DNA of 64,000 bases, from contig NMRA01000111.1 in NCBI GenBank assembly GCA_002633005.1, positions 526,866-590,865 on the forward strand, read 5' to 3'. Shown piece after piece: positions 23,013 through 33,689 of the stretch. The position numbers were made by a program, and so were the translations under genes. Each line of letters opens with the position of its first letter. Position 1 is the first letter of the stretch. A model generated the notes under the pieces. It did not search any database. It worked only from the letters and a program-made list of their open reading frames with translations, and had not been told where the DNA came from. The DNA is from Phoronis australis. Its lineage: Eukaryota; Phoronida; Phoronidae.

Positions 23013-23590
23013 ATGCCGGGTAGAAATCAACGAAAAGCACTTCGCTCTCAAAGTGCAATACAAGAAGAAACGAATCCGGACGAAAGCGCTTCTACTAGCA
23101 AAAGCTCTGGAAATGTTGCTATCGCCAGTGACTGTGAGGCCGACATGACAGTTTCCACGCCGGTAGAACTCAGCTCAGACTCTGACGGAACGGTAACCTT
23201 GTCCGAATTGAAGTTCCTAATCATTGAGTCAACTACTCGCTTGGAAACAGTCTTCTCTGATAGATTTTCTAAGGTTGAGGACAGAATGTTGGATTTAGAA
23301 ACAACACAAGAATTTATTTCTAACAGACTAGACGCAGTGGAAAATAAAATTCAAGAGGCAAACCTCCGTAGGCTTGACCAGGTTGACATTCTGCAAAAGC
23401 GTTTAGCTCATGATGAATGGAGGTCTAGAAGATATAATCTCCTGTTCTACGGTATAAATGAACCCATTCGTGANAAAATAACGAGAGTATGTACATGGAT
23501 GTAATTTACGAAAAGAGTTAATTTTAGTGATGTCTTTCGATTGGCAAAGCTCAATTTGTAATCTAAGCAGGCGAAAGTAAATGAAATAGT
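23013..23590 (+). pseudogene. LINE ORF1 relic
   Basis: ATG at 23013 opens a 164-residue frame: a basic start (MPGRNQRKALRSQ), a Ser/Thr/Glu-rich linker, then a coiled coil (about residues 70-130) and ERRSRRYNLLFYGI-like text (EWRSRRYNLLFYGINE), the junction seen in L1-type ORF1 proteins between coiled coil and RRM-like domain. The frame ends at 23502-23504 after an N at 23474. A shifted continuation VNFSDVFRLAKLN (23520-23560) matches the RRM-domain start. Nothing further of ORF1 and no reverse transcriptase follow, so this is a truncated copy. Confidence 0.68.
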
Positions 23591-23669
23591 GACTTTAAAA
23601 CATCGATGCACTGCTACTGGCGAAAGCATTGTCATTCCGGCGCACGTGACCATACGTCCTGGATAATTT

Positions 23670-26600
23670 ATTCAAAGAGTTGTTGTGAACTTGGAATGGC
23701 GCTGACTTGACAATGATGAGCAGTCATTTGCTCTATTCTGGGCATCTTGGGTCCCAAAACGTAGCAGATGGGATCCGGAATAAAACATGGCGCGCACGAA
23801 GTCAGGCGTAGTTGCGATCGGTTTTTCCTTGCTGCCACAACGACAATTAGAGGAACGTATGAGTTTGTAGAAACGGAGGAGACGGTTAGAGTAGCCAAGT
23901 TATTAAGTACTGTGACAACTGGACCTCTGCAGTAAGATTCTTCCTTGAAGTACAGCTAAATGTGAACGAGGATTCAGCAAAATGAATCGGATAGTAACAG
24001 AGGAACGCTGTTGCTTGCTATTAGAAATTACCTCCAGCTCGTTGTTTGGCAAGGTCAATGGCCTTAAATTCCATGTTCGATCCACAACCTTATGCCAAAA
24101 CGTTTATGATTCGACAACACGGAATCGCTGAATGTTCTCAGTCCAAATAATCATGTAACTTAGAAAAGAACAAGACTGCAAGCAAAAAAGTTTGTAGACG
24201 ATTCTGTAACTATTATATAAAGCCCTCTATCTTTGGACTGGTCACTCGTACCTGGTGTTTTACTAACTTTAAAAACTAAATGAAAAAATAAGAACAGATG
24301 CTTGCAAGAAAACGCTGCTTCAAGTTTGTGCATTATACACGAGTGAATGCACATGTGCACATTGCACGTGGTGTTCAGATCTTGAAAACCTCAGTGTTTG
24401 TGTAGCATCGCGTTTGTGTAATTAGTCTTTAATTGAAGCGTACGGAGTAACATATGTTCGACGAATAATGAAATTTAAGATTCATATTTCAAGATAAACA
24501 GTTATGGTGTCACACCGAAGGGCCCCGAGGACACACCCCATGCCGCCAGCATATCGTTTCTTGGCGTTACTCTTCTATCTTCCTTTAAAACTGTGTTTGG
24601 CCCCCTTTCAGAGACCGCTTGGAATGCCCGCGGACCTTTGCCTTCCTATGTGTGTGGTTAGGCCCTTTCTGTGACATCCTGGATTCGCAATTGTAGTATC
24701 GATGTAAATACCCACTCGTGAATCAAAAATAGGCCTATATGTTGTGAGTCAGGTTTTGCGAATTCAATGCACTTTTAAAATTCAGTGTTCAGGGTGATAC
24801 GGTGAGCATTGGGCGCCTACTTACCTCTAAATTTATCACTACAACACTGGATATTACCAGGAATCTCTTCCTGATATTACGCATTAAATCAATGTCACAA
24901 ACCTAAGGTCACGCGGTTCCTGTATGCCCGGAGCATTAAAACGTATTGATGTGATGAGTAATGTTCAGTTTTAATGATTCAGTTTTCCGGAGTCGATCAT
25001 TATATCAACATTTTTAGTACACATACTTTCTCAGATTAAGTTTTAACCACAGAATTCTGTAATTTTGACTAAATAGGTTCTCACACTAGTATCAAAAGTC
25101 TGCAGTAATGAAACGTGGTCGATCGTTTGAGTTTGTGCAAAATGGTACACAAACAAGATTTTGGAGAGTTAAGAAAAAGAATTGCTTGTATGTAAAAAAA
25201 GATTCAGTTCTGGTATACCATCGAGTTCAAAAAATGTTGTTCTCATAATAACGCAGGCGTTCACGCTCATTGGGTCAGCTACGCCGAGCGTGCGGCTTTA
25301 TTAATGAAACGGGCCGCGCGCTGGGATCCGTTCCTCAGTGATGCGTACGTTTTTTGGTAAATCCAGAATGGTGATCCTCAAAGCCGCACTTCAAAACTTC
25401 TTCCAAAACGAGCGGGTGGAGCAGCTCGAGAGCTCCTCGACTTCTCTGAGTAATAATGCTTGCTGGAGTCCACTCCAAATTGAAAAATCTTTCATGGAAC
25501 AAGTCCCAATGCAGATAAAATACTTATTAAGAAACGGAGAAAACACGACACCTCGGTTACCATTGTTTATTCATTGTTGTTGATGAAAATATCTACTTGT
25601 TGTCCAAAGTAGTTCTGCTAGGTTCCCAGTAACCCTGTGAAACCTGGGAGATAATTGGCCTGCATGTTACCATACGAGACAAAAGACTGTTCTGGGTAGT
25701 TAACAATTAAAGGAGCCAGATGTTATCACACCCTCACAACCCCTCACGTCTGATCGAGGTAGAACGCCGTAATGTTTTCGGAAGGGCTTTTCTGCTCTCG
25801 CGCTCCCTAGTGGCAAATTGATTTTTTGCGTCCATAGCTGTATCTCCTTAACTCGTTGGATGATCTTTTTTGAAATTTGACAGATTTGTTATTAAGGAGA
25901 TAGCAACAGATGACGACGAGCTTCAGACCAATCCGACTACAGCTGTGACCCCTAGTGTATGGCAAGTATATATTTTTACGTTTGCCTCTGTTGTTCGAGT
26001 TGGGGATTGATTTTCGTGAAATTTAGCAATTAGGTTTCTATTAAGGAGACAACAATGCCTATTCATTGTCTGACTGCTTGCCATTCTATTATTTCGAGTC
26101 CGTTTCTTTTTTTTTGGCGTCCGCCCCTTTATCCGCCAAATTCCTCAAAGGATCACTATTAAACTAACGGTTGTGTTAATAATGAGAAGGCCATGTATCA
26201 CGCTCAAAATAAAGATCCCCCACTGATGGTGTCTAGGCAGACATTCATCCAAAATGTATTGAACATCGTGACTGTATTAATGGGGACTGCGGTATAAGTA
26301 CGTTCTTCAGTAAAAATTTATGTTGCAAAACCAATAACAGATTTCGCCTTACAAACAATGCATAGATTATCATGCAAAACTGCTGAAGTCTTAGTACAAG
26401 TGCTGCATTAAAGAGCACGTGTGTGGCATCGAACAAGTCCGCACTAAAATCTTTAGATGGAACTATTATTTTCTTTTGTGTTCTCTGGCATTTTTGTCAT
26501 TCAGTGATAGCGTTCATCTTCGCTCACTGGACCCACTTCCCCCCCACACCCACACTCACACGTATAGGTCAAGATGAAATTTCAAACTATAGTAAATCAA

Positions 26601-27120
26601 ATTAGCATGGAGATTATTAAAACATTGACCTAAAGAAAACTGAACAGGGGCCCCTGCAGCAGGGTTAATGCAGAAATTCCCCTATTGGAGTAGCTAGGAT
26701 TATTCCGCCCGCCGGTTACCGTGATCCTTGCAAGTGACTATTACCAAAGCAAGCCGTTGCCAAACATGGCACCAAAATTATAAGACTCAAAAAAGTCTGA
26801 AAATACTTAAGTTTCTCAGTGACGCTTGGTAGCCTGCAATATTTTATTACATAGTTTTAGATTTTTTATAAATATGACACCGTATAAACACCCAGCAATC
26901 GGGTTTATCCAATCAACATGCAGGAACAATACACCACTTGTCAACGGACCTCGTGTCAATAAAGGCTGATTGGACAAGTCAAAACCGTTGGCAATGTGCA
27001 TTGCCATTTTCAGGCACTTAGAATATTTTGAAAAAGCCATTTCAACCATGAAACAGTAACGGCCCCTTTTAACTTCACAAAGCAGCAAGAGATTGATTTC
27101 TAGTGTTGGTTGCTAACACA
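23670..27120. other. Gene-poor stretch
   Basis: No supported exon. At about 25790-26085 there are two diverged direct copies of a block with TGTATCTCCTTAACTCGTTG...TGAAATTTGACAGATTTGTT...TTAAGGAGATAGCAA (second copy: GAGTTGGGGATTG...GAAATTTAGCAATTAGG...TTAAGGAGACAACAA). Confidence 0.4.
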
Positions 27121-27129
27121 TTATTCAGT

Positions 27130-27403
27130 GCTGACTATAACAATATTTATTGCTGACTATAACAATATCATTGCTGACTATAACGATATCACTGCTGACT
27201 ATAACGATATCACTGCTGACTATAACGATATCACTGCTGACTATGACGATATCACTGCTGACTATGACGATATTACTGCTGACTATGACGATATCACTGC
27301 TGACTATGACGATATCATTGCTGACTATGACGATATCATTGCTGACTATGACGATATCATTGCTGACTATGACGATATCATTGCTGACTATGACGATATC
27401 ATT
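27130..27403. repeat. 21-bp minisatellite, 13 units
   Basis: Consensus GCTGACTATGACGATATCATT. The first unit is 22 bp, the other 12 are 21 bp. Variants are ordered: AAC-AATATC first, then AAC-GATATC-ACT (three), GAC-GATATC-ACT (with one ATTACT), and finally five identical GAC-GATATC-ATT units. The unit length being a multiple of three leaves an open frame (DYDDITA), which is not evidence for a protein. Confidence 0.95.
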
Positions 27404-27809
27404 GCTGACATACTAAATTCTTGGAATATCCTGTTATTTATACGTTTCTAGGAAATATTCTTGTGTCCTGGCAACATGCTTTACCTTATTTACCCGTTGT
27501 CATTAGGTTCCTGTGTCATCCTATCTACTGTGTATAAACGTTTCCGCTCTAATACATGTAGCTCGGTACCGATAAAGTATGTGACACAAGATATTCTTGA
27601 TACGTTAGCGCAGAATAATACAATGGTTCCCGAAATTATATCGTGGTCAGTCAAATGTTTTGCTTCGGCCTGCTGAGCCAAGTCCTCTAATCATTCATTT
27701 GCTCCGATTGTTGCCGAGATAAAGCCCTTTTTGTAAGCCTATCGAGCACCTCATGATCGTTGACAGGAGATACGTTTCATAAAAATCCAAACCTGAAATT
27801 AAGTATTTT

Positions 27810-27979
27810 GCATGCGCGCACCCAGCCTAATATATAGGGGGAATCGAATTTTTCCGTTCGCGGACCTTTTACTGAAAGATATCAATGAGGACTAAAAAAA
27901 CAGGACCACTAAGTTCAGGCTCGTTCGGGCTCCCGGAGCCCCCCCCNCGCCCCCCCCCCCCCCCTGGGTGCGCCCATGT
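27810..27979. mobile_element. MITE, GCATGCGCGCACCCAG family, copy 3
   Basis: Starts GCATGCGCGCACCCAG at 27810 and ends CTGGGTGCGCCCATGT at 27979, flanked by TTT on both sides (27807-27809, 27980-27982). The interior is shorter than in copies 1 and 2 and contains a C-run with an N at 27947. Confidence 0.8.
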
Positions 27980-28765
27980 TTTGTTCGTTTGTTCGCAAAG
28001 TTTTGTGCCAGTGGACGCAAGCTCCTATCTAATATTCAGTTCTTGAGAGATGAGACGATTAAACAGTTTTGTTTCATTATTTTATAATCAAGCCATCAGA
28101 TGGTTTGTGGTAAGTCTGCGTGCGTGAGCATGAAAACCAGGGGCGAAAATAGAAATAAGGAAGGTCGAACCTACCTGGCTCAACAAAACCTAACGTACCC
28201 AACATTTTGCTGTGTCTATCCGGCGAAAAAAATCTTTGGAAGCACAAACAGACGAGTTTGACATTAAGACCAATTGGCAGTCTGTTAATAATTGTGTTGA
28301 AGACAAGTAGACATAAATGTCCCTAGTGGAAACGTAATTAACGAAAAACGGGGTTAGATATATATAGAACAAGATTGGTTTATATTAAACTAGTACGTAA
28401 TATATATGAAGGAACGTGTGGCCACTGGGAGGAGTCAATTGATTGACAGCAACAGTGGTTGCAAAACTAACATAAACATCTAGATGCAATTCTTGACAAT
28501 TATAAATTTGAATATAACTGAAATTTCATGATGGCAATTTTATAACTACTACTCATTATTTCATTTGGAAAATATTCAACGACAGGTAGATAATCCAAGT
28601 TATTGAATAACTCGAAAGCATTTCCAGTATCAAAACGTACAAATTCACTGAAATCAATAATTTGAAAGAGCACTGTCATTTGACTATACAAATATACCTA
28701 ACTCACAATGTTGTGTCTAAAAACTGATCAGGATCTAATCTTTTTTCTCGAAATCAAAATCGAAA

Positions 28766-29112
28766 ATAGTTTGATATTTTCTGTTCTACTTTATAACAAA
28801 TTCAAAATAATTGTCCATCATTCTGTGCTCAAGTATATTATGGTTCACGTTGAGTATTGTCTAGTCCAAGTTTGTATTTGATGACGGCAGGATTCGAGCT
28901 ACGACTCGAGTAGAAACTCGGGATTTTGGGTTAGAACTCGAGATTTCGAGATCAGACTCGAAATTTAAGCTTCTGGGGTCATCAAATGCAAAATAGGGTT
29001 ACACAATCAACCATGTAAACTACAATATACCCGAGCACACAACTACAGACAATTACTTTGAATTCAAGCATAAAATGGCAACACTCTTTGTTCGTTTTCA
29101 ACTAAAAATATC
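28766..29112. repeat. Long palindromic repeat with CTCGAG-rich centre
   Basis: The left arm (28766-28905: ...AATTGTCCATCATTCTGTGC...TATTTGATGACGGCAGGATT) is the imperfect reverse complement of the right arm (28975-29112: TCTGGGGTCATCAAATGCAA...). The ~70-bp centre is rich in ACTCGAGTAGAAACTCG-type words. Related single arms are at 29142, 56943 and 60246. Confidence 0.7.
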
Positions 29113-29141
29113 ACATCCTTGGCCCTGGGCAGGCATGTAAG

Positions 29142-29245
29142 TTTAATCTTTGTACTCGAAATTATGTTTAACAAATTTTCATTCTATTCTTGTACTAAAT
29201 CAAGATAATTATCTATTATTCTATGCTCGTTTACATTACCAGAGA
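29142..29245. repeat. Single arm of the CTCGAAAT palindromic family
   Basis: TTTGTACTCGAAATTATGTT...AATCAAGATAATTATCTATTATTCTATGCTCG follows the arm of 28766-28905. Confidence 0.55.
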
Positions 29246-29911
29246 CTTCTGAAAAGATCTGATATCTGAACCTAAGTATTGAGAGAAAGATCCTGAGTAC
29301 GGCACGAGGTTAATACAATACCACGGTAACGGCCGTGTTGGTGGAGTATCTTTTCGATTGAAATGTTATATGTATATCTCTTTCATCTCGATGAAATTAG
29401 TAATATATGAAAGTGATCTCATATTGAGCATCTGGAACGTTTTTTATAGTCTTGAATTTCCCCTCGGAGGTGAACGTTATTTGAACATGCGTGGGCAAGT
29501 GTTTTTTTCACTTTTAGTCGGTGAGCGCAACTAGGTCTCAAATGAATTGGGGTACAGGACAGAAGCAACTGTATTTTTGGTCTTTGTCAGAAATTGTCAG
29601 TAAGTTTGTTTAAAAGGTAGCTATGCTTTGAGATTGTGCGTAGATGGAGAAAGAATGATTAAATCCAGTAATTAATTTATTATGTAATAACCATTAGTAA
29701 GACATATGAAACCTGTTGTTAATTAATAATCAATTCAGTACAAAGAAGAGTAACTACACTAGCGCCCTCTTTAAAGGTTACTTCAGTCAATCAACCATAA
29801 TAATCTAATGTCTTATCTGCTATCCATTGAGCTGTAGGACTCTCCACTTGTTGGATGACAGCCCTGTTGGTGAATCCTCGAACTACACATATTGTATTGC
29901 TATAGTGTACT

Positions 29912-30020
29912 TGCTGGTCACTGTCTCTCGTGACGCAACACTTGCAGGTAGTATCTTTTTTCTACGATTCCTCTCGCTGGTCGCTGTCCCTCGTGACGCA
30001 ACGTATAGGAAGTATCTTAC
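29912..30020. repeat. Direct duplication of a ~45-bp segment
   Basis: GCTGGTCACTGTCTCTCGTG ACGCAACA...GTAGTATCTT at about 29911-29955 recurs as GCTGGTCGCTGTCCCTCGTG ACGCAACG...AAGTATCTT at about 29975-30020. It abuts the foldback repeat that follows. Confidence 0.65.
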
Positions 30021-30037
30021 TACCCACGATGCGCACC

Positions 30038-30503
30038 CCACCCGTTCCAAACGCCGTAACACCATTCAAGAGTCTATTAAATGCAAGCCGTTACATTCTT
30101 GCAGCTCACTGTAATATATTACTACAATACATTATACATTGTAACACTCTTCAACAAGCACAGAATGAGACGGCCTTTTCTTTGAGCAACGAGAACAACA
30201 TTGTGAAGTCGCAAAACCTAAGAGTTCTGGGATAGCGGTACTTTCATCTGAGGTTGCCACTTTGTAAATTCGGCCCAAAATACAGATTGCCGCTAGTCTC
30301 GATGCTGAATATAAGCCAAAATCTTGGCAACAAGAGTAAACATCGACTTGATCTTGGAGCGCACTGTAACACGCATTTAGGACTCGTTGAAGAGTGTTAC
30401 AGTGCATAATGTATTGTTGTAATATATTACAGTGAGCTACAAGCATGTAACGGCTTGCATGTAATAGACTCTTGAATGGTGTTACGGCGTTTGGAACGGG
30501 TGG
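30038..30503. repeat. Foldback repeat, ~122-bp arms and 222-bp loop
   Basis: The left arm 30038-30160 (CCACCCGTTCCAAACGCCGT ...) and right arm 30383-30503 (...ACGGCGTTTGGAACGGGTGG) are near-perfect reverse complements. The loop (30161-30382) has no coding frame. No transposase is present, so it is a MITE-like or foldback element. Confidence 0.85.
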
Positions 30504-30925
30504 ATTCAAGTGACAAGCTCTCAGTTAACTTCCTGTTCGTCAGGGGGGCACAGAACAGTTCTTACAGGGGTTTGCCAATCAAAACACATGTCAATGGACT
30601 CGTCACCCTTTCTTCACTCTGTCAAAAACTGCAGGAAAAGAAAGTTTTGAGTCATTTCACATTACAAGTATAAAATAGCAAAACTAGTAAAACTAAAGCG
30701 ACGAGCGTCTGTACCAACTTTGAATATATTAAAATATCCCCACGTTTCGAGCGATACGCTCTTTGTCAAGGGTGTGCTAGAGACTGCTGAGTGCATATAG
30801 ATGGATCTAAAATAAAATCGCAAAGGAGATCACATGGTGACATACAATAGACAACGTGAACAATATGAACAATATCGGACATAGCAACTACCAGTGGGGT
30901 AGGCTACGTACGTGATGATGACAAG

Positions 30926-30981
30926 AGTGAGAGAGAGAGAGAGAGAGAGAAAGAGAAAGAGAGAGAGAGAGAGAGAGAGAN

Positions 30982-31051
<70 letters not shown>
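30926..31051. repeat. (GA)n microsatellite
   Basis: About 125 bp of GA with a few AAAGAG interruptions and an N at 30981. The apparent Arg/Glu protein on the plus strand is an artefact of the repeat. Confidence 0.97.
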
Positions 31052-31267
31052 CCAACAGAGACAGCTACTGGAGTCTATTCACTACAGACTTCTATTGAGA
31101 TAAAATCCCTATGTCTCTGTTTAGGCCTTTGGCGTGAGTGTTGAATTTTGGCATGTTTTCGTGAAACAACGGGCTACATAGACTGATTTTCAAATTTTTA
31201 GCCCAAAATCAAAAGACAATAGCCAATTCTCTGAGACTCTTTGAAAAACATTCTCCATGTGCATTGC

Positions 31268-31565
31268 GGTCTACCAGAAAAACACGGCTCATGCACTCCT
31301 AAGTACAACGGCGGCTTGCAAACCTGTAAACTCAGCTCACCGACTCACAGACACAGCCCCGCGGCACTCACAAAACACGTCGTACTCACCCCAAAACGGT
31401 TCAGCGAAGAGTCCGTGAATCGTGCCGTGTTTGCGGTCGGCAGAGGAGCTTTGCTTTTTGTGTGCATTACCCCGTGTTCTGTGAGTTCTGGGCTGTTTTT
31501 TGAATCAGTGAGCCGTGTTCATGAGTGCGGAGTTTTGTTCATAAGTGCATGTATGAGCCGACGGT
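31268..31565. repeat. Foldback array of degenerate ACTCA-AACACGG units
   Basis: The left half carries AACACGGCTCATGCACTC, GACTCACAGACAC, CACTCACAAAACACG; the right half carries the complementary words in reverse (GTGAGCCGTGTTCATGAGTG, CCGTGTTCTGTGAG). Arms are assembled from short imperfect units. The same unit builds the larger palindrome at 59495-59903. It ends about 100 bp before the TATA box of the fucosyltransferase gene. Confidence 0.65.
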
Positions 31566-31661
31566 GTTGTTCGGGTGACCTGCACTGCACCCGCAAGAGA
31601 AACGGTACGTACTGAAACTCTCGGTTGCTCGCACAAGTGGTGACTGCAGCTGGCGTGATGA

Positions 31662-31669
31662 TATAAAAG
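31662..31669 (+). promoter_or_regulatory. TATA box of the fucosyltransferase gene
   Basis: TATAAAAG at 31662-31669, 56 bp before the ATG at 31725. With the usual 25-30 bp spacing, transcription would start near 31693-31699, leaving a leader of only about 30 nt. Position and sequence are seen; activity is inferred. Confidence 0.6.
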
Positions 31670-31724
31670 GGTTTATTACGATCGAAGTTATAGTTTCAGA
31701 TTCTACGGTTGTGTTACGGAGTCA

Positions 31725-32894
31725 ATGCATTTTCTCAGGATATTATTTCTTGTTGTTGCCATCGTTGGAAGTCTCTTATTTTCATTATGGTTGGAAGAAA
31801 ACATACATTTGGTTCCTCATTTTGTGCCATCCCAAAACGGTAGCGGTGTTATGCATGTGTTCCGAGAAAAAGAGATCTCACGTGGGACTACCAGCGAAAG
31901 ACCCACGCGTACAGAATGCTGTTCGTATTCTTATTGGGATGAGAAAGAAAAAGTAATTGTTGGAACCAATCCGTACTATTTTGTCAGGAAAAACTTCATG
32001 GGTAGACTTGGTAACCAAATGTTCCAATACGCATCGGTGTACGGGATTTCTCGACTGTATAATGCCACCTTCGCTATCCGACCTGGTTCAATGATAGAGA
32101 GAACATTCATCAACGCCAAAGCTCATCAACTACCCACAGATGGCATTGTTGTTCATCAGAGAGTCAATGAACGAGGTGCAAGTATTTTCAATAAAAATGT
32201 GTTCAATTTGCGTGCTGTCAACACGTCCTTTGGGGGATATTTGATTTCGTACAAGTACTTTCACAATTATAGTTCGGAAATCCGACGGCAGTTTGTTTTC
32301 AAAAACGACGTTTACACGTCCGCATTTGAATTTCTAAACAATGTTATGAAGAAGTTTAAGATGCCAATAAGTAGAACGTGCATATTTGCAAAAATCCGTT
32401 GTTTAGTTGATCGTAGGTTAGATCAAATCATTCCCGAAAATGCTACGGAGGGACTTCCGGCTCCTGATGGAGATCCCGTTACGCTGGTTGGGATCCACGT
32501 GCGGCGCGGGGACAAACTAAAACTGATCAAATGGGGCAACACACTGCCCGGACCTGATTACTTCCAACGTGCAATCGACTACTACAACAAACGGTTTAGC
32601 AATATAATATTCGTCGTGTGCGCAGACGATAAGAAATGGGTGACTAACCACCTTTTGAACGACACATCTATAGCTATAACCCTTTCCCAACTGACGACAC
32701 CAGAAGAAGACATGTGCTTATTAACTTTGTGCGATCATGTTATTTTGTCTGACGGGAGTACGTTTGGATTCTGGAGTGGTTACCTTGGAGGGGGAAATGT
32801 TGTGTATTGGCGAGGTTGGCCCCGACCGGGAAGTGGACTGGCAGAAAAAATAAACCTTAGTGACCGCTGGTTGCCACACTGGGTCGGTCTGTGA
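31725..32894 (+). CDS. Alpha-1,2-fucosyltransferase-like protein (GT11), intronless
   Basis: 389 residues in one exon, ATG at 31725 in a fair context. Type II Golgi architecture: short cytoplasmic start, hydrophobic anchor about residues 4-23, stem to about 80, then the catalytic domain. Family GT11 motifs are present in order: GRLGNQMFQYA (93-103), HVRRGDKL (258-265, the HxRRGD motif for GDP-fucose binding), FVVCADDKKW (296-305) and SDGSTFGFWSGYL (342-354). Such enzymes transfer fucose from GDP-fucose to the 2-OH of galactose on glycans. Asn-glycosylation sequons occur at N113, N165, N181, N239, N312 and N377. Length is in the family range. Acceptor specificity cannot be read from sequence. 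No close polyadenylation signal was found; AATAAA near 33887 is distant. Confidence 0.95.
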   Translation: MHFLRILFLVVAIVGSLLFSLWLEENIHLVPHFVPSQNGSGVMHVFREKEISRGTTSERPTRTECCSYSYWDEKEKVIVGTNPYYFVRKNFMGRLGNQMFQYASVYGISRLYNATFAIRPGSMIERTFINAKAHQLPTDGIVVHQRVNERGASIFNKNVFNLRAVNTSFGGYLISYKYFHNYSSEIRRQFVFKNDVYTSAFEFLNNVMKKFKMPISRTCIFAKIRCLVDRRLDQIIPENATEGLPAPDGDPVTLVGIHVRRGDKLKLIKWGNTLPGPDYFQRAIDYYNKRFSNIIFVVCADDKKWVTNHLLNDTSIAITLSQLTTPEEDMCLLTLCDHVILSDGSTFGFWSGYLGGGNVVYWRGWPRPGSGLAEKINLSDRWLPHWVGL

Positions 32895-33689
32895 TTAAAA
32901 GTCTTGAAGAAAAAGTGAACTCCGGCAGGTGTCAACAACTGATGTAGCCACTGGTGGGGTATAAGGAGGCCATGATCCCTGCAGCTAAGTTCAAAGACGT
33001 TGGTGATTCAGCACGTGCGTGAGCTTGCATGAGTAACTCAAAGCGTTCCTACAATGGATTTTTGCACTTTTTGAGTTTTAGACCGTGTATAATAATTTTA
33101 TAAATTAAGATCTAACTGAAGAAACACTTGTTTGGGGAAATAATTGAGGAATGTCGAATTTGAAAGAAAACTATGATTTTTTGGTTTCCCGCCACGTGAT
33201 GTCATCAGTGGAAGACACTGAACAGTTGACTGCATTAATGCAATGGTGTGTATTATTTTGTAAATTACGAATACCTACATGTAGAGAGCAAGGGCTTGAC
33301 GAGTGTTATGAATAAGGTATGGAAACAGGGTTGAAAACGACTCTCGGGTCATAGACAAAACAGAGCATGAGTTAGACCTTAATATAATCATTGATGTCTT
33401 TGAGTGCTTGAGGGGCGAATGCAACCCTCACGTACCGGAGTTTTCTACGGAGCTACTCAGTCTGTCAGAGCTGCCACTTCTGAGTGGTAACTATTACCTT
33501 TTACTGAATTACGATTTAATTTCTAACTACTTTGGTGTCGAGCAACATGTATATGTCTCGAACTGTAAACCTATACACCCTGACTGTCAAACTCCAGTCT
33601 CTAATAGCGGAAATATTGATTTCATTTCTTCAAATGTCAAGTGTGTTTCTAAAAATGATGGATAATTGACAACCGATATCATTACGAGA

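Noticed and set aside
27110-27451. 113-residue protein of DYDDITA repeats
   Set aside because: A 21-bp minisatellite keeps any frame open; nothing outside the repeat looks coding.
30038-30503. Reading the foldback as a microRNA gene
   Set aside because: Arms are far longer than a microRNA precursor and repeat-like; no reason to prefer a microRNA.
30912-31103. Arg/Glu-rich ORF
   Set aside because: Translation of a (GA)n tract.
31241-31615. 124-residue frame before the fucosyltransferase
   Set aside because: Lies in the foldback array; no similarity, and the TATA box and gene start follow it.
33408-33665. 85-residue frame upstream of the LINE relic
   Set aside because: Does not fit the LINE ORF2 order and shows no motif; probably chance.
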